Assembly: GCF_010731575.1 (NCBI RefSeq)
Contig: NZ_AP022617.1
Coordinates: forward strand, 124,001-188,000
Origin: Mycolicibacterium monacense
Lineage (GTDB): Bacteria > Actinomycetota > Actinomycetes > Mycobacteriales > Mycobacteriaceae
Length of the DNA stretch: 64,000 bases
Direction of reading: 5' to 3'
In this document: positions 1 to 10,365 of the stretch, in pieces
Layout of the letters: each line of letters begins with the position of its first letter
How positions within the stretch are numbered: the first letter of the stretch is position 1
Made by a program: the position numbers and the translations under genes
Notes under the pieces: model-generated
The model's input: the letters and a program-made list of their open reading frames with translations, nothing else
The model's database searches: none
What the model was told of the DNA's origin: nothing

Positions 1-409
1 ACGACACCGTGACCACGCGGTCGGTGATCTTGGGCAGCAGCAGATTGGTCAGCGCGAAGTGGCCGAGGTGGTTGGTGCCGATCTGGCTCTCGAACCCGTC
101 GACGGTCCGTGCGTAGGGCACCGCCATGATCCCGGCGTTGTTGACCAGCACGTCCACCCTGTCGGTGCCCGCGGCGAACTCGCGCACCGACGCGAGGTCC
201 TGCAGATCGAGTTTGCGGACGGTGACGTTGCCGGTCATGGTGGCCGCGGCCTCGTCGCCCTTGGCGGTGTTGCGCACCGCGAGGACGACGTCGGCGCCGA
301 CGCGGGCCAGTTCGCGGGCGGTGACGAGGCCGAGGCCGCTGTTGGCTCCGGTGACGATCACCGAGCGGCCGGCGAAGGAGGGGAGGTCGGCGGCGGTCCA
401 GTCACTCAT
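1..409 (-). CDS. SDR-family NAD(P)-dependent oxidoreductase, N-terminal part
   Basis: Partial gene: it starts with ATG at 409 and runs off the left edge, leaving about 136 residues. The visible part is a Rossmann fold of the short-chain dehydrogenase/reductase family: the nucleotide-binding glycine motif TGANSGLG lies near residue 21, and the NNAG motif that stabilises the central sheet lies near residue 95. It resembles the retinol dehydrogenase-like SDRs common in mycobacteria. The catalytic YxxxK lies outside the window, so substrate and activity cannot be judged. It is transcribed away from lpqT, which lies 26 bases upstream on the same strand. Confidence 0.85.
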   Translation of the reverse strand, partial: MSDWTAADLPSFAGRSVIVTGANSGLGLVTARELARVGADVVLAVRNTAKGDEAAATMTGNVTVRKLDLQDLASVREFAAGTDRVDVLVNNAGIMAVPYARTVDGFESQIGTNHLGHFALTNLLLPKITDRVVTVS

Positions 410-435
410 GGTTGCCACTGTATCGGCGGGTGCGG

Positions 436-1095
436 CTACTTCTTCGGGGCGACGGTGAAGCCGGTGAGGATCGCCTCGATGTCCTTGCCGTACTTCTCGG
501 CCTCGTTGGCGAAGCTGGTGACGGTCAGCTGGACGAGGTAGCGCTGGTTGGCCGGCGGTGACCCGGTTGCGATGACGATCCGGTTGTAGGTCTGCATGCG
601 CTGGCCGTTGAGGTCGTAGGTGCCCTCGACCATCGCCGACGGCAGCCCGCGCCAGTTCTCCTGCGAGGCGTTGAGTTCCTTGAAGTTCTCCGACAGCCGC
701 GCGTCGTCGTCGCCGTGTTTGATCGCCTCGGCGGGGTCGAACTGACCGGTCAGCTCGAACACCAGGAGCATCGCGATCGGGTACGTGTCACCCTTGGCGA
801 TCACCCGGGTGCCCGGTTCGAACTGCGTGCCGGGATACGGCTGCCAGCCCGGCGGTGTCGGGATGCTGACGGTGAGGTCGGGCAGCTTCTCCGGCGCGAC
901 GGTCCGGCCGGTGACGCCGGCCTCCTCCAGGTACTGCGCGACGGGCACCGGCGTCTCGGTGGGTGTCTCCGGCGACGGCGCAGCGCTGCTCGACGTGCTC
1001 CAGACCGATTGGTAGTCAGGGGTTTCCGCGCCGCATCCGCCGATGGCGAGGACCAGCAGCGCGGCCGCGGCCGCGGTGACGCGGCGGGCTGTCAC
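436..1095 (-). CDS. lpqT: LpqT-like lipoprotein (LpqN/LpqT family)
   Basis: A 219-residue exported lipoprotein. The GTG start is followed by two arginines, a hydrophobic stretch and the lipobox-type sequence IGGC, with the lipidated Cys near residue 21. A Ser/Thr/Pro-rich linker follows, then a globular domain of the LpqN/LpqT family seen only in mycobacteria and relatives. The molecular function of the family is unsettled; LpqN itself has been linked to cell-envelope transport partners. The start overlaps the arsC stop by four bases (GTGA), so translation is probably coupled. Position next to arsC, prs and glmU matches lpqT (Rv1016c) of M. tuberculosis, which supports the name. Confidence 0.85.
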   Translation of the reverse strand: MTARRVTAAAAALLVLAIGGCGAETPDYQSVWSTSSSAAPSPETPTETPVPVAQYLEEAGVTGRTVAPEKLPDLTVSIPTPPGWQPYPGTQFEPGTRVIAKGDTYPIAMLLVFELTGQFDPAEAIKHGDDDARLSENFKELNASQENWRGLPSAMVEGTYDLNGQRMQTYNRIVIATGSPPANQRYLVQLTVTSFANEAEKYGKDIEAILTGFTVAPKK

Positions 1096-1454
1096 AGGAT
1101 CTCGCGCACCGCGTCGATCGGCCGGGCCAGCCGGGTGCCCTTGTCGGTCACCACGAACGGCCGCTCGATGAGGATCGGGTGCTCGGCGAGCGCGTCGAGC
1201 AACTCGTCGTCGGTCGCGTCGGCCAGATTCAGTTCGTTGTACAGCGCTTCGCGTTTGCGGACCGCGGTGCGCACGTCGATCCCGGCGGCCTCGATCATCG
1301 CGGCGAGTTCGGCGCGTGACGGCGGTGTCTTGAGGTACTGCACCACGTCGGGCTCGATACCGTTCTCGCGCAACAGATCCAGGGTCTTACGCGACGTCGA
1401 GCACTTCGGGTTGTGGTAGATCACGGCGGCGGGCCGCCCGTCAGTCGATGCCAC
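1092..1454 (-). CDS. arsC: arsenate reductase, ArsC/glutaredoxin-dependent family
   Basis: A 120-residue thioredoxin-fold protein of the ArsC/Spx family. The active-site region YHNPKCSTSRK lies near residues 13-23, with Cys18 at the position of the catalytic cysteine of E. coli ArsC. The conserved basic residues RPFVV and LARP toward the C-terminus agree with the arsenate-binding pattern. Such proteins reduce arsenate to arsenite with glutathione or another thiol; mycobacteria lack glutathione, so the real reductant is unknown and the role may be a general thiol one. The GTG start directly abuts the prs stop codon (no gap), and the gene overlaps lpqT by four bases, so it sits inside a prs-arsC-lpqT transcript. 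No ars regulator or efflux pump is adjacent. Confidence 0.85.
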   Translation of the reverse strand: MASTDGRPAAVIYHNPKCSTSRKTLDLLRENGIEPDVVQYLKTPPSRAELAAMIEAAGIDVRTAVRKREALYNELNLADATDDELLDALAEHPILIERPFVVTDKGTRLARPIDAVREIL

Positions 1455-2435
1455 TTACGCCGACCCGTCGAAAAGGCTTGTCACCGAACCGTTGTCGAAC
1501 ACCGCGCGGATCGTGTTGGCCAGCAGCGGGGCGATGGACAGCACGGTCAGTTGCGGGAACTGCTTGTCCTCGCCGATGGGCAGGGTGTTGGTGACGATGA
1601 CCTCGCGGGCGCCGCATTCGGCGAGGCGTTCGCGCGCCGGATGCGACAGCACCCCGTGGGTCGCGGCGATGATCACATCGCCCGCACCCTCCTGCTTGAG
1701 CAGCTTCACCGCTCCGGCGATGGTGCCGCCGGTGTCGATCATGTCGTCGGTCAGCACGCAGGTCTTACCGCGCACGTCGCCGACCACGCGGTTGGACACC
1801 ACCTGGTTCGGCACCAGCGGATCGCGGGTCTTGTGGATGAAGGCCAGCGGCGTACCACCGAGCGAGTCGGCCCACTTCTCCGCCACGCGCACCCGGCCCG
1901 AGTCGGGGGAGACCACGACCATGTCCTCGGAGGGATAGTGCTCGGCGATGTAGCCGGTCAGCAGCTTCTGCGCCCGCATGTGGTCGACGGGTCCGTCGAA
2001 GAACCCCTGGATCTGGTCGGTGTGCAGGTCGACGGTGAGGATCCGGTTGGCGCCTGCGGTCTTGAGCAGGTCGGCGACCAAACGGGCCGAGATCGGCTCG
2101 CGGCCGCGGTGCTTCTTGTCCTGCCGCGCGTACGGGTAGAACGGCAGGATCGCGGTGATCCGCTTGGCGCTGCCGCGCTTGAGCGCGTCGATCATGATGA
2201 GCTGTTCCATCAGCCACTGGTTCAGCGGTGCCGGATGGGACTGCAGGACGAATGCGTCGCAGCCACGTACGGATTCGTCGAAGCGGACGAAGATCTCGCC
2301 GTTGGCGAAGTCGCGCGCGGTCTGCGCGGTCACCGGAGTGTCGAGCTCCTTGGCGACCTGTTCAGCCAGTTCCGGGTGCGCGCGGCCCGAGAAGAGCATC
2401 AGATTCTTGCGGTTGTCGGTCCACTCGGTGCCCAC
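1455..2435 (-). CDS. prs: ribose-phosphate pyrophosphokinase (PRPP synthase)
   Basis: Makes phosphoribosyl pyrophosphate from ribose 5-phosphate and ATP in the cytosol, feeding purine, pyrimidine, histidine, tryptophan and (in mycobacteria) arabinan precursor synthesis. The 326-residue product contains the class I signatures: NGEIFVRF near the N-terminus, the flexible-loop/ATP region around YARQDKKHRGREPIS, DLHTDQIQGFF, and the PRPP loop LTDDMIDTGGT. I chose the GTG at 2435 because it gives the length of the M. tuberculosis enzyme and is preceded by a good ribosome site (GCGAGGG). A longer frame begins with GTG at 2540 and overlaps the glmU stop as GTGA; its extra 35 residues do not look conserved, but it cannot be excluded. 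Confidence 0.95.
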   Translation of the reverse strand: MGTEWTDNRKNLMLFSGRAHPELAEQVAKELDTPVTAQTARDFANGEIFVRFDESVRGCDAFVLQSHPAPLNQWLMEQLIMIDALKRGSAKRITAILPFYPYARQDKKHRGREPISARLVADLLKTAGANRILTVDLHTDQIQGFFDGPVDHMRAQKLLTGYIAEHYPSEDMVVVSPDSGRVRVAEKWADSLGGTPLAFIHKTRDPLVPNQVVSNRVVGDVRGKTCVLTDDMIDTGGTIAGAVKLLKQEGAGDVIIAATHGVLSHPARERLAECGAREVIVTNTLPIGEDKQFPQLTVLSIAPLLANTIRAVFDNGSVTSLFDGSA

Positions 2436-2536
2436 TGTGCGCCCTCGCCGGTCGGGGATCGTGTCGGCCCAATCGTACGTAGCGTTTCTGGTCGTTCGTG
2501 CCCGGGTTACCGGATCGAGAACAGAAGTGGTCGAGG

Positions 2537-4030
2537 TCACGACCCCTGGGAGTCGTCGTGGTGGCCGAGCGCCTGCTCCGCTGCTTCACCCGATGCGCGC
2601 TCCGCCGCGCGTGCCGCGGCCGAACCCGGGCGTTTGCGGACCACCCAGCCCTCGATGTTGCGCTGCGACCCGGCCGAGACCGCCAGCGCGCCCGGCGGCA
2701 CGTTGCGCCGGATCACCGTGCCCGCACCGGTGTAGGCGCCGTCCCCGACGGTCACGGGCGCGACGAACATGGTGTCCGAGCCGGTCCGCACGTGCGACCC
2801 GATGGTCGTGCGGTTCTTGGTCTCGCCGTCGTAGTTGACGAAGACGCTCGACGCGCCGATGTTGCTGTGCTCGCCGATGTCGGCGTCGCCGACGTAGGTC
2901 AGGTGCGGCACCTTGGTGCCTGCACCGATCGTCGCGTTCTTCGTCTCCACGAATGCACCGAGTTTGCCCTCGGCGCCCAGCGCGGTGCCCGGCCGCAGAT
3001 AGGTGAACGGGCCGACGGTGGCGCCGGCGCCGATGAGGGACTCCGAGCCGTGGGTGCGGACCACCGAGGCGCCGTCGCCGACGGTGACGTCGCTCAGCGT
3101 GGTGTCCGGTCCGACGTCACAACGCCCGCCGACGCGGGTGCGGCCGAGCAACTGGGTGCCGGGCCGGATGACGGTGTCGCGGCCGATGGTCACGTCGACG
3201 TCGATCCAGGTGGAGCCCGGGTCGATCACGGTGACACCGGCGCGCTGGTGGGCGGTGACGATGCGGCGGTTGAGCTCGGCGCCCAGCGCCGCCAACTGCA
3301 CGCGGTCGTTGACGCCGGCCACCAGGGCGCTGTCGTCGACGTGCCGGGCCCGCACGCTGAGGCCGTCCTGCCGGAAGATCGCGATGACGTCGGTGAGGTA
3401 CAGCTCGTGCTGGGCGTTGTCGGACCGCAGGCGGCGCAGCGCCGAACGCAGCGCGGTGATGTCGAAGGCGTAGACGCCGGCGTTGACCTCGCGGATGGCC
3501 CGCTGCGACGGGCTGGCGTCGGCCTGTTCGACGATGCTGGTGACCTCGTTGTCCTGGGTCCGCAGGATGCGCCCGTACCCGGTCGGGTCGTCGACGGTCG
3601 TGGTCAGCACGGTGGCCGCGGCCGAACCGTGGGTGGCCAGCAGGTCGGCCATGGTGTCGGCGTCGAGCAGCGGGACGTCGCCCGCGGTCACCACGACGAC
3701 CCCCGTGAAGTCCTCGGGCAGCGCCGCGAGCCCGCACTCGGCGGCGTGGCCGGTGCCGAGCTGCTGATCCTGGATCGCGACGTCGATCGGGCGGCCGAGG
3801 TCGGTGGCCAGCGCCTCGACGGCGGGGGCGATGCGTTCGCGGTCGTGTCCGAGCACCACCACCAGGTGCTGCGGGGCCACCTTCGCCACGGTGTGCAGGG
3901 CGTGCGCGAGCATGCTGCGGCCGCCGAGGGTGTGCAGCACCTTCGGGATGTCCGAGCGCATCCGGGTGCCCGCGCCCGCGGCCAGCACGAGAACTGCAGT
4001 ATCGGTCGAAGAGGTCGTCGAAGAGGTCAT
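2537..4030 (-). CDS. glmU: bifunctional GlmU: GlcN-1-P acetyltransferase / GlcNAc-1-P uridyltransferase
   Basis: Catalyses the last two steps to UDP-N-acetylglucosamine, the precursor of peptidoglycan and of the arabinogalactan linker. The 497-residue protein has an N-terminal nucleotidyltransferase domain with the loop [18 protein letters not shown] (about residues 16-33) and a C-terminal left-handed beta-helix of hexapeptide repeats (about 270-470, visible as repeating IG/VG units, including [17 protein letters not shown] and [10 protein letters not shown]). A charged, low-complexity tail follows, as in other actinobacterial GlmU. It lies just downstream of a tRNA-Gln gene on the same strand and overlaps or abuts prs, so both are probably co-transcribed. 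Confidence 0.96.
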   Translation of the reverse strand: MTSSTTSSTDTAVLVLAAGAGTRMRSDIPKVLHTLGGRSMLAHALHTVAKVAPQHLVVVLGHDRERIAPAVEALATDLGRPIDVAIQDQQLGTGHAAECGLAALPEDFTGVVVVTAGDVPLLDADTMADLLATHGSAAATVLTTTVDDPTGYGRILRTQDNEVTSIVEQADASPSQRAIREVNAGVYAFDITALRSALRRLRSDNAQHELYLTDVIAIFRQDGLSVRARHVDDSALVAGVNDRVQLAALGAELNRRIVTAHQRAGVTVIDPGSTWIDVDVTIGRDTVIRPGTQLLGRTRVGGRCDVGPDTTLSDVTVGDGASVVRTHGSESLIGAGATVGPFTYLRPGTALGAEGKLGAFVETKNATIGAGTKVPHLTYVGDADIGEHSNIGASSVFVNYDGETKNRTTIGSHVRTGSDTMFVAPVTVGDGAYTGAGTVIRRNVPPGALAVSAGSQRNIEGWVVRKRPGSAAARAAERASGEAAEQALGHHDDSQGS

Positions 4031-4034
4031 ATTG

Positions 4035-4106
4035 CTCCGTCGCCAGGACTCGAACCTGAACTATCTGAACCAAAATCAGAGGTGCTGCCGATTACACCAC
4101 GACGGA
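4035..4106 (-). tRNA. tRNA-Gln (anticodon TTG)
   Basis: A 72-base cloverleaf can be folded by eye. Acceptor arms TCCGTCG / CGACGGA pair perfectly; the anticodon arm is TCTGA-TTTTGGT-TCAGA, placing TTG at positions 34-36; the T arm contains GTTCGAGTC. The discriminator is G and the complete CCA end is not encoded. It sits four bases upstream of the glmU start on the same strand, the arrangement seen beside glmU in M. tuberculosis. Confidence 0.93.
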
Positions 4107-4149
4107 TCGATCACCTCGAGATGGTAGTCGAAGCCGATACGCTCGCCTT

Positions 4150-4788
4150 ATGGCAGCGCCTGACAAGGAAGTGCGCGCACCCCGCGCCCGGATGACCGGC
4201 AGTGAACGGCGCCAACAGCTCGTCGAGATCGCCAAGTCGCTGTTCGCCCAGCGCGGTTACGAGGGCACTTCGATCGAGGAGATCGCGCAGCGCGCCAACG
4301 TGAGCAAACCCGTGGTCTACGAACACTTCGGCGGTAAGGAAGGGCTCTACGCCGTGGTCGTCGACCGCGAGATGTCGGCGTTGCTCGACGGCATCACCTC
4401 GTCGCTGACCAACAACCGCTCGCGGGTGCGGGTGGAGCGGGTCGCGCTCGCGCTGCTGACCTACGTCGAGGAGCGCACCGACGGCTTCCGCATCCTGATC
4501 CGGGATTCACCGGCGGCGATCACCTCGGGCACCTATTCGACCCTGCTCAACGACGCCGTCAACCAGGTCAGCTCGATCCTCGCGGGTGACTTCTCCCGCC
4601 GGGGGCTCGATCCGGAGCTGGCGCCGCTGTACGCCCAGGCCCTGGTGGGGTCGGTGTCGATGACCGCGCAGTGGTGGCTCGACACCCGTGAGCCCAAGAA
4701 AGAGGTCGTCGCCGCGCATCTGGTGAACCTGATGTGGAACGGCCTGACCCATCTGGAGGCCGACCCGCGGTTGCAGGACGAGGAGTGA
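4150..4788 (+). CDS. TetR/AcrR family transcriptional regulator
   Basis: A 212-residue one-component regulator. The N-terminal TetR helix-turn-helix spans about residues 14-60 (EIAKSLFAQRGYEGTSIEEIAQRA, then NVSKPVVYEHFGGKEGLY); the remainder is the all-helical ligand-binding and dimerisation domain. It occupies the place of Rv1019 between glmU and mfd in M. tuberculosis, where the homologue is a TetR regulator too. It starts 43 bases from the tRNA-Gln, divergently, so it may control its own promoter. The ligand is unknown. Its stop lies one base from the stop of the convergent glycine-rich gene. Confidence 0.9.
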   Translation: MAAPDKEVRAPRARMTGSERRQQLVEIAKSLFAQRGYEGTSIEEIAQRANVSKPVVYEHFGGKEGLYAVVVDREMSALLDGITSSLTNNRSRVRVERVALALLTYVEERTDGFRILIRDSPAAITSGTYSTLLNDAVNQVSSILAGDFSRRGLDPELAPLYAQALVGSVSMTAQWWLDTREPKKEVVAAHLVNLMWNGLTHLEADPRLQDEE

Positions 4789-4789
4789 C

Positions 4790-6436
4790 TCAGTCGGCGC
4801 CGGTGCCGCTGCTGCCGTCGGCGCCGTCTTTGCCGTCCTTTCCTACCTTGGCGCCACCGTCGCCGCCGCGGCCGCCGGATCCCGACCAGCCGGTGCCGTC
4901 GCCGCCGTTCCCGCCGTTGCCGAAGCCCTTTGCGTCACCGCCGTCGCCGCCGCCGCCGATACCGTCGACGTCGCTTCCGATGCCGTCACCGCCGCGGCCG
5001 CCGTTGCCGCCGATGCTGCCGCCCGCGCCGCCGTCACCGCCGATGCCGGCGAAGGTGCCGGTTGCCTTGCCGCCGTCTCCGCCGTCGCCGATCCGCCCGC
5101 CGTCGCCCCCGTCACCGCCGACGGCGACACCGTCGTCGGAGTCCTCGGCGACGATCTCGGCGTCGCCGCCTGCGCCGCCGTTGCCGATGCCGTGGGCGTG
5201 TCCGCCCCAGCCGGCGACGGCGGTGGAGATCGCATACGCGTCGCCGCCGCGGCCGCCGTTGCCTGCGAGTCGTCCGCCGTTGCCGCCGTCACCGCCGTAG
5301 GCGACCTCGTCGTACTGTCCGCCGCGGCCGCCCGCGCCGCCATTGCCCACCAGCCCGGCGGCGCCGCCGTCGCCGCCGACGCCGTAGTCGCCGATGGCGA
5401 TGCCGCCGTCGCCGCCGTTGCCGACGAGTTCTCCGCCCCGGCCGCCCTTCCCGCCGGTCCCGTAGTCGAAGCCCGTGAAGCCGCCGATGCCGCCGTTGCC
5501 GAACCAGCCGGCGTTCCCGCCGTTGCCCGCGTCGACGAATTCCGCACTGGCGATGCCGCCGTTACCGCCGTTGCCGAACAGGAGGCCACCGCGACCGCCG
5601 TCACCCGCCGCGGCGGTGGCCGTCGCCCTACCGCCGTGGCCGCCGTTGCCGATCAACCCGGCCGCGCCGCCGACGCCACCGTTGGCGCCGTCGCCGCCGT
5701 TGCCCCACAGCAGGCCGCCGCGGCCGCCGTTACAGGCCGTGCCGGTGCAGTCTCGCGCGGCGTCGACCCCGTCGCCGAACAGACCGAGGATGGGTCCGCG
5801 GGACGTGAGGGTTGTCAGGGTTGTCAGCGCGAGAGTCTGACGTCCGTGCACCCCGGGGTCGGATGCCGGCGAGCACGCGACCGTGCCGTTGCGGCAGAAC
5901 ACCTGCCGGTCACCCCTGAGGTGGTAGGTGCCGCCGTGCACATCCCGGTAGTCGACGCTGTTCTGATATCCCAGGACCGACAAGACGAAATTCGAGCCCT
6001 CGGCGTTGACGTGGTTCACGCGCCCGAGGTCGATCAGGACGGAGATGCCGTCTCCCTCGACCGTGGCTCGGCTGTCCGAGCTGTTGACCGTGGCGCGGCT
6101 GCCGGTTCCCGTCACGTAGGCCAGGCTGCGCTCCTCGGTCACCACGGCGACGGCCCCGTCACCGGTGGCTTCGGCGACCGACCGGTCAGCGCGCACTTCC
6201 GCCCTGGCGTTCGCCCCCTTGGCCGTCGCCCAGTTGTTGTGCGACCAATCGTCCGCCCCCGTGCCGATCGAGCTGGCCGTGGCGGTGCCCTCCTGGTGTT
6301 TGAGTTCGCCGTTGATCGAGATGGCGAGGTGGCCGGGTGTCGGAGGGGTGGCGGCGTGGGCCGCGAAGGCCGGGGTGAGACCGACCCCGAGGGCAGCGGT
6401 GAGTACCGCGATTCGACCGACCGGCGTGCGCGCCAT
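4790..6436 (-). CDS. secreted glycine-rich PGRS-type repeat protein without a PE domain
   Basis: A 548-residue exported protein. The chosen ATG (MARTPVGRI...) has AAAGGTC five bases upstream; an in-frame ATG 21 bases further upstream lacks this. A signal peptide ends near AAHA (about residue 28). Residues 29-210 form a unique polar domain with periodic T/S/A/V alternation and four cysteines (near FCRNGTVAC and DCTGTAC). From about residue 215 to the end are tandem NGGxGG / GGxGGxxG repeats, as in the PGRS part of PE_PGRS proteins. There is no N-terminal PE domain, so export is likely by Sec and not by ESX-5. PGRS regions bind calcium or sit at the cell surface in some cases; no function is inferred here. 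Confidence 0.75.
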   Translation of the reverse strand: MARTPVGRIAVLTAALGVGLTPAFAAHAATPPTPGHLAISINGELKHQEGTATASSIGTGADDWSHNNWATAKGANARAEVRADRSVAEATGDGAVAVVTEERSLAYVTGTGSRATVNSSDSRATVEGDGISVLIDLGRVNHVNAEGSNFVLSVLGYQNSVDYRDVHGGTYHLRGDRQVFCRNGTVACSPASDPGVHGRQTLALTTLTTLTSRGPILGLFGDGVDAARDCTGTACNGGRGGLLWGNGGDGANGGVGGAAGLIGNGGHGGRATATAAAGDGGRGGLLFGNGGNGGIASAEFVDAGNGGNAGWFGNGGIGGFTGFDYGTGGKGGRGGELVGNGGDGGIAIGDYGVGGDGGAAGLVGNGGAGGRGGQYDEVAYGGDGGNGGRLAGNGGRGGDAYAISTAVAGWGGHAHGIGNGGAGGDAEIVAEDSDDGVAVGGDGGDGGRIGDGGDGGKATGTFAGIGGDGGAGGSIGGNGGRGGDGIGSDVDGIGGGGDGGDAKGFGNGGNGGDGTGWSGSGGRGGDGGAKVGKDGKDGADGSSGTGAD

Positions 6437-6714
6437 CGTGACCTTTCGAGTGTGCACCGCCTGTGATCACGGACGGTGACGACAGACAAGCCGTCAGCGT
6501 TGCTCGTGCTGCCGGACCGGTGGCTTGGGCAATGGATCGGGCTTCGCCTGTCGTGCAGGAGCGGCTGGTGCCCAGGGCTTCTCGGGAAGCGTAGACGGAT
6601 ATTATCGATATCAACGAAATCTCGCCGCAGTTCCGAAAAATGTGCTGGGCAACGTCCGGGAGTCGGCGTGCATCGCGGTGCGCCGGGCAGATCCGGGATT
6701 CCCGCGCAGGCGCC

Positions 6715-6720
6715 TAGAAT
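6715..6720 (+). promoter_or_regulatory. candidate -10 element of mfd
   Basis: TAGAAT fits the mycobacterial -10 consensus (TANNNT) and ends nine bases before the mfd ATG at 6730. Transcription would start at or just before the start codon, giving a leaderless or nearly leaderless mRNA, a common arrangement in mycobacteria. No clear -35 was recognised. The stretch 6437-6714 upstream holds no gene that I can support. Confidence 0.4.
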
Positions 6721-6729
6721 GGGGTCATC

Positions 6730-9700
6730 ATGACCGTATCGGGGCTTCATCATGTCCAGACCCCGATTGCGGGGCTCATCGAGTTGGCGTTGCGCGATCC
6801 GTGTCTGGCCGATCTGTCCGCACGCGCCGCCGACAAACCCGACGATCTCGCGATGGTGGGTCCGGCCAGTGCCCGGCTCCTCGTCACCGCCGCGCTCGCG
6901 CAGGCCGGCCCGCTGCTCGTCGTCACCGCCACCGGCCGGGAGGCCGACGATCTGACCGCGGAGTTGCGCGGGGTGATCGGCGACTCCGCGGCGCTGTTCC
7001 CGTCCTGGGAGACGCTTCCGCACGAGCGGTTGTCACCCGGTGTGGACACCGTCGGCGCGCGGATGATGCTGTTGCGCCGGCTCGCGCATCCCGATGACGC
7101 CCGCCTCGGCCCGCCGCTGCGGGTGGTGGTCACCACGGCCCGCTCACTGGTGCAGCCGATGGCGCCGGGTCTGGCAGAGGTCGAGCCGGTGACGCTGACC
7201 GTGGGCGCCGAGATGGATTTCGACGGCGTCATCAAGCGGCTGGTCGATCTGGCCTACACGCGCTGCGACATGGTGGCCAAGCGTGGCGAGTTCGCGGTCC
7301 GCGGCGGCATCCTCGACGTGTTCCCGCCGACCGCCGAACATCCGGTGCGCGTCGAGTTCTGGGGTGACGAGATCTCCGAGATGCGGATGTTCGCCGTCGC
7401 CGATCAGCGGTCCATCCCCGAGATCGAGGTCGACACCGTCATCGCGGTGCCGTGCCGCGAGCTGCTGATGTCCGACGAGGTGAGAAGTCGTGCTGCCGTG
7501 CTCGCTGCGGAGCACCCGACCCACGAGAACTCCGTGCCGGGCAGCGTGCCCGACATGCTGGCCAAACTCGCCGAGGGAATCCCGGTCGACGGGATGGAGG
7601 CGCTGCTGCCGCTGTTGCGGCCGACCGATTTGGCGATGCTGTCCGACCACCTGCCGGACGGCGCGCCGATCCTGGTGTGCGATCCGGAGAAGGTGCGCAC
7701 CCGCGCCGGGGATCTGATCAAGACCGGTCGGGAGTTCCTCGAGGCGTCGTGGTCGACGGCCGCCGTCGGTGGTGCCGCGCCGATCGACCTGGAGGCGATG
7801 GGCGCGTCGGGCTTCCTCGGTTTCGAGGAGGTGCGCACCGGCGCGCGGGCCGGCGGCCACCCGTGGTGGACGCTGAGCCAGCTGTCGGACGAGAAGGCGA
7901 TCGAACTCGACATCCGGTCGGCGCCGTCGGCGCGCGGGCAGCAGTCGTCGGTCGAGGAGATCTTCGCGATGCTCCGCGCGCACGTGGCGACCGGCGGCTA
8001 CGGCGCGGTCGTCACCCCCGGTGCGGGCACCGCGCACCGCGTCGTCGAGCAGCTCGGCGAAAACGACACGCCCGCAACGATGCTCGAGCCCGGCGAGGAG
8101 CCGAAGGCCGGTGTCGTCGGGGTGCTGAAGGGGCCGCTGCACGACGGGGTGGTGCTGCCGGGCGCGAACCTGGTGATCGTCACCGAGGCCGATCTGACCG
8201 GCAGCCGCGTCACCGCGACCGAGGGCAAACGCCTTGCCGCCAAACGGCGCAACGTCGTCGACCCGCTGGCCCTGACGGCGGGGGACCTGGTGGTCCACGA
8301 TCAGCACGGCATCGGCCGGTTCGTCGAGATGACCGAACGCGTCGTCGGCGGTGCGCGCCGCGAGTACCTGGTGCTGGAGTACGCGTCGAGTAAACGCGGG
8401 GGCGGGTCCGACCGGCTCTACGTGCCGATGGACTCCCTCGACCAGCTGTCGCGCTACGTCGGCGGTGAGGCGCCGTCGCTGTCCAAACTCGGCGGCAGCG
8501 ACTGGGCCAACACCAAGACCAAGGCGCGCCGGGCCGTGCGGGAGATCGCCAGCGAGCTGGTGGCGCTCTACGCCAAACGGCAGGCCGCGCCCGGCCACGC
8601 CTTCAGCCCGGACACCCCGTGGCAGAACGAGATGGAGGACGCGTTCGGGTTCACCGAGACCGTCGACCAGCTCACCGCCATCGAGGAGGTCAAGGCCGAT
8701 ATGGAGAAGCCGGTCCCGATGGACCGGGTGATCTGCGGCGACGTCGGTTACGGCAAGACCGAGATCGCGGTGCGCGCGGCGTTCAAGGCGGTGCAGGACG
8801 GTAAGCAGGTGGCGGTGCTCGTGCCGACCACGCTGCTGGCCGACCAGCACCTGCAGACGTTCACCGCGCGGATGGCCGGCTTCCCTGTGACCGTGAAAGG
8901 CCTGTCGCGCTTCACCGACCCCGCCGAGTCCCGCGCCGCGCTCGAGGGCATGAAGGACGGCTCGGTCGACATCGTCATCGGCACCCACCGCCTGCTGCAG
9001 ACCGGGGTGGTGTGGAAGGACCTCGGGCTGATCATCGTCGACGAGGAACAGCGGTTCGGCGTCGAGCACAAGGAGCACATCAAATCGATGCGCACCCACG
9101 TCGACGTGCTGACCATGAGCGCCACGCCGATCCCGCGCACGCTGGAGATGAGCCTGGCCGGTATCCGCGAGATGTCGACGATCCTCACGCCGCCCGAGGA
9201 GCGCTACCCGGTGCTGACCTACGTCGGGCCGCAGGACGACAAACAGGTCGCCGCGGCGCTGCGGCGCGAACTGCTGCGCGACGGGCAGGCGTTCTACATC
9301 CACAACCGGGTGCGCACCATCGATCAGGCGGCGTCGAAGATCGCCGCGCTGGTGCCCGAGGCCCGGGTCGTCGTCGCCCACGGCCAGATGCCCGAGGAAC
9401 TGCTGGAGCGCACGGTCGAGGGGTTCTGGAACCGCGAGTACGACATCCTCGTGTGCACGACGATCGTCGAGACCGGCCTCGACATCTCGAACGCCAACAC
9501 GCTGATCGTCGAGCGCGCCGACACCTTCGGCCTGTCGCAGCTGCACCAGCTGCGGGGCCGGGTGGGCCGCAGCCGCGAACGCGGATACGCCTACTTCCTG
9601 TATCCGCCCGAGCAGCCGTTGACCGAGACCGCGTACGACCGGCTGGCCACCATCGCGCAGAACAACGAACTCGGCGCGGGTATGGCCGTGGCCATGAAGG

Positions 9701-10365
9701 ACCTCGAGATCCGCGGGGCGGGCAACGTGCTCGGCGCCGAACAGTCCGGTCACGTGGCCGGGGTCGGGTTCGACCTCTACGTGCGCCTGGTCGGTGAGGC
9801 CGTCGAGGCCTATCGAGCGGCCGCCGACGGGAAAACCGTTGCGACACCGCAGGAAACGAAGGATGTTCGGATCGACCTGCCGGTCGATGCGAACCTGCCG
9901 CCGGACTACATCGGCAGTGACCGGCTGCGGCTCGAGGCCTACCGGCGGCTGGCCGCCGCCCAGGACGACGCCGGCGTCGACGCGGTCATCGACGAACTCG
10001 TCGACCGCTACGGACCGCTGCCCGAACCGGCGCAGCGCCTGGTCGGCGTCGCGCGGCTGCGGCTGGTGTGCCGCGAGTACGGCATCACCGACGTCAGCTC
10101 GGTGTCGGCGTCGACGGTCAAGCTGTCGCCGATGGAGCTGCCGGACTCGGCGCAGTTGCGGCTCAAGCGGATGTATCCCGGGGCCACCTACCGGGCGACG
10201 ACCGGGACGGTGTCGGTGCCCATCCCGCGCGCCACCGACAGCGTCGGCGCACCGCGCATCCGGGACGCCGAACTGGTCGCGATGGTGGCCGGTTTGGTTC
10301 TCGCGCTCAATGGAAAACCGCAGGCGCAGATCGATACGGCGAAGTTCGGGGGGTCACGAGCATGA
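6730..10365 (+). CDS. mfd: transcription-repair coupling factor Mfd
   Basis: A 1211-residue DNA translocase that removes RNA polymerase stalled at lesions and recruits UvrA. Domains in order: UvrB-homology region (about 1-330), RNA-polymerase-interacting domain (about 490-560, [16 protein letters not shown]), RecG-like superfamily 2 helicase motor with Walker [10 protein letters not shown] near residue 672 and Walker B DEEQRFG near 772, motif [17 protein letters not shown] in motif VI, and the C-terminal TRCF domain. Length and motif order are complete. The stop overlaps the mazG start (ATGA), so the two genes are coupled, as in M. tuberculosis (Rv1020-Rv1021). Confidence 0.97.
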   Translation: MTVSGLHHVQTPIAGLIELALRDPCLADLSARAADKPDDLAMVGPASARLLVTAALAQAGPLLVVTATGREADDLTAELRGVIGDSAALFPSWETLPHERLSPGVDTVGARMMLLRRLAHPDDARLGPPLRVVVTTARSLVQPMAPGLAEVEPVTLTVGAEMDFDGVIKRLVDLAYTRCDMVAKRGEFAVRGGILDVFPPTAEHPVRVEFWGDEISEMRMFAVADQRSIPEIEVDTVIAVPCRELLMSDEVRSRAAVLAAEHPTHENSVPGSVPDMLAKLAEGIPVDGMEALLPLLRPTDLAMLSDHLPDGAPILVCDPEKVRTRAGDLIKTGREFLEASWSTAAVGGAAPIDLEAMGASGFLGFEEVRTGARAGGHPWWTLSQLSDEKAIELDIRSAPSARGQQSSVEEIFAMLRAHVATGGYGAVVTPGAGTAHRVVEQLGENDTPATMLEPGEEPKAGVVGVLKGPLHDGVVLPGANLVIVTEADLTGSRVTATEGKRLAAKRRNVVDPLALTAGDLVVHDQHGIGRFVEMTERVVGGARREYLVLEYASSKRGGGSDRLYVPMDSLDQLSRYVGGEAPSLSKLGGSDWANTKTKARRAVREIASELVALYAKRQAAPGHAFSPDTPWQNEMEDAFGFTETVDQLTAIEEVKADMEKPVPMDRVICGDVGYGKTEIAVRAAFKAVQDGKQVAVLVPTTLLADQHLQTFTARMAGFPVTVKGLSRFTDPAESRAALEGMKDGSVDIVIGTHRLLQTGVVWKDLGLIIVDEEQRFGVEHKEHIKSMRTHVDVLTMSATPIPRTLEMSLAGIREMSTILTPPEERYPVLTYVGPQDDKQVAAALRRELLRDGQAFYIHNRVRTIDQAASKIAALVPEARVVVAHGQMPEELLERTVEGFWNREYDILVCTTIVETGLDISNANTLIVERADTFGLSQLHQLRGRVGRSRERGYAYFLYPPEQPLTETAYDRLATIAQNNELGAGMAVAMKDLEIRGAGNVLGAEQSGHVAGVGFDLYVRLVGEAVEAYRAAADGKTVATPQETKDVRIDLPVDANLPPDYIGSDRLRLEAYRRLAAAQDDAGVDAVIDELVDRYGPLPEPAQRLVGVARLRLVCREYGITDVSSVSASTVKLSPMELPDSAQLRLKRMYPGATYRATTGTVSVPIPRATDSVGAPRIRDAELVAMVAGLVLALNGKPQAQIDTAKFGGSRA

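Noticed and set aside
2436-2540. Longer prs start with GTG at 2540
   Set aside because: The extra 35 residues are not conserved in the family and an internal GTG has a better ribosome site, though coupling with glmU makes it possible.
4930-5478. Long Arg-rich and Pro-rich frames opposite the PGRS gene
   Set aside because: They are mirror readings of the NGG/GG repeats and have no independent start signals.
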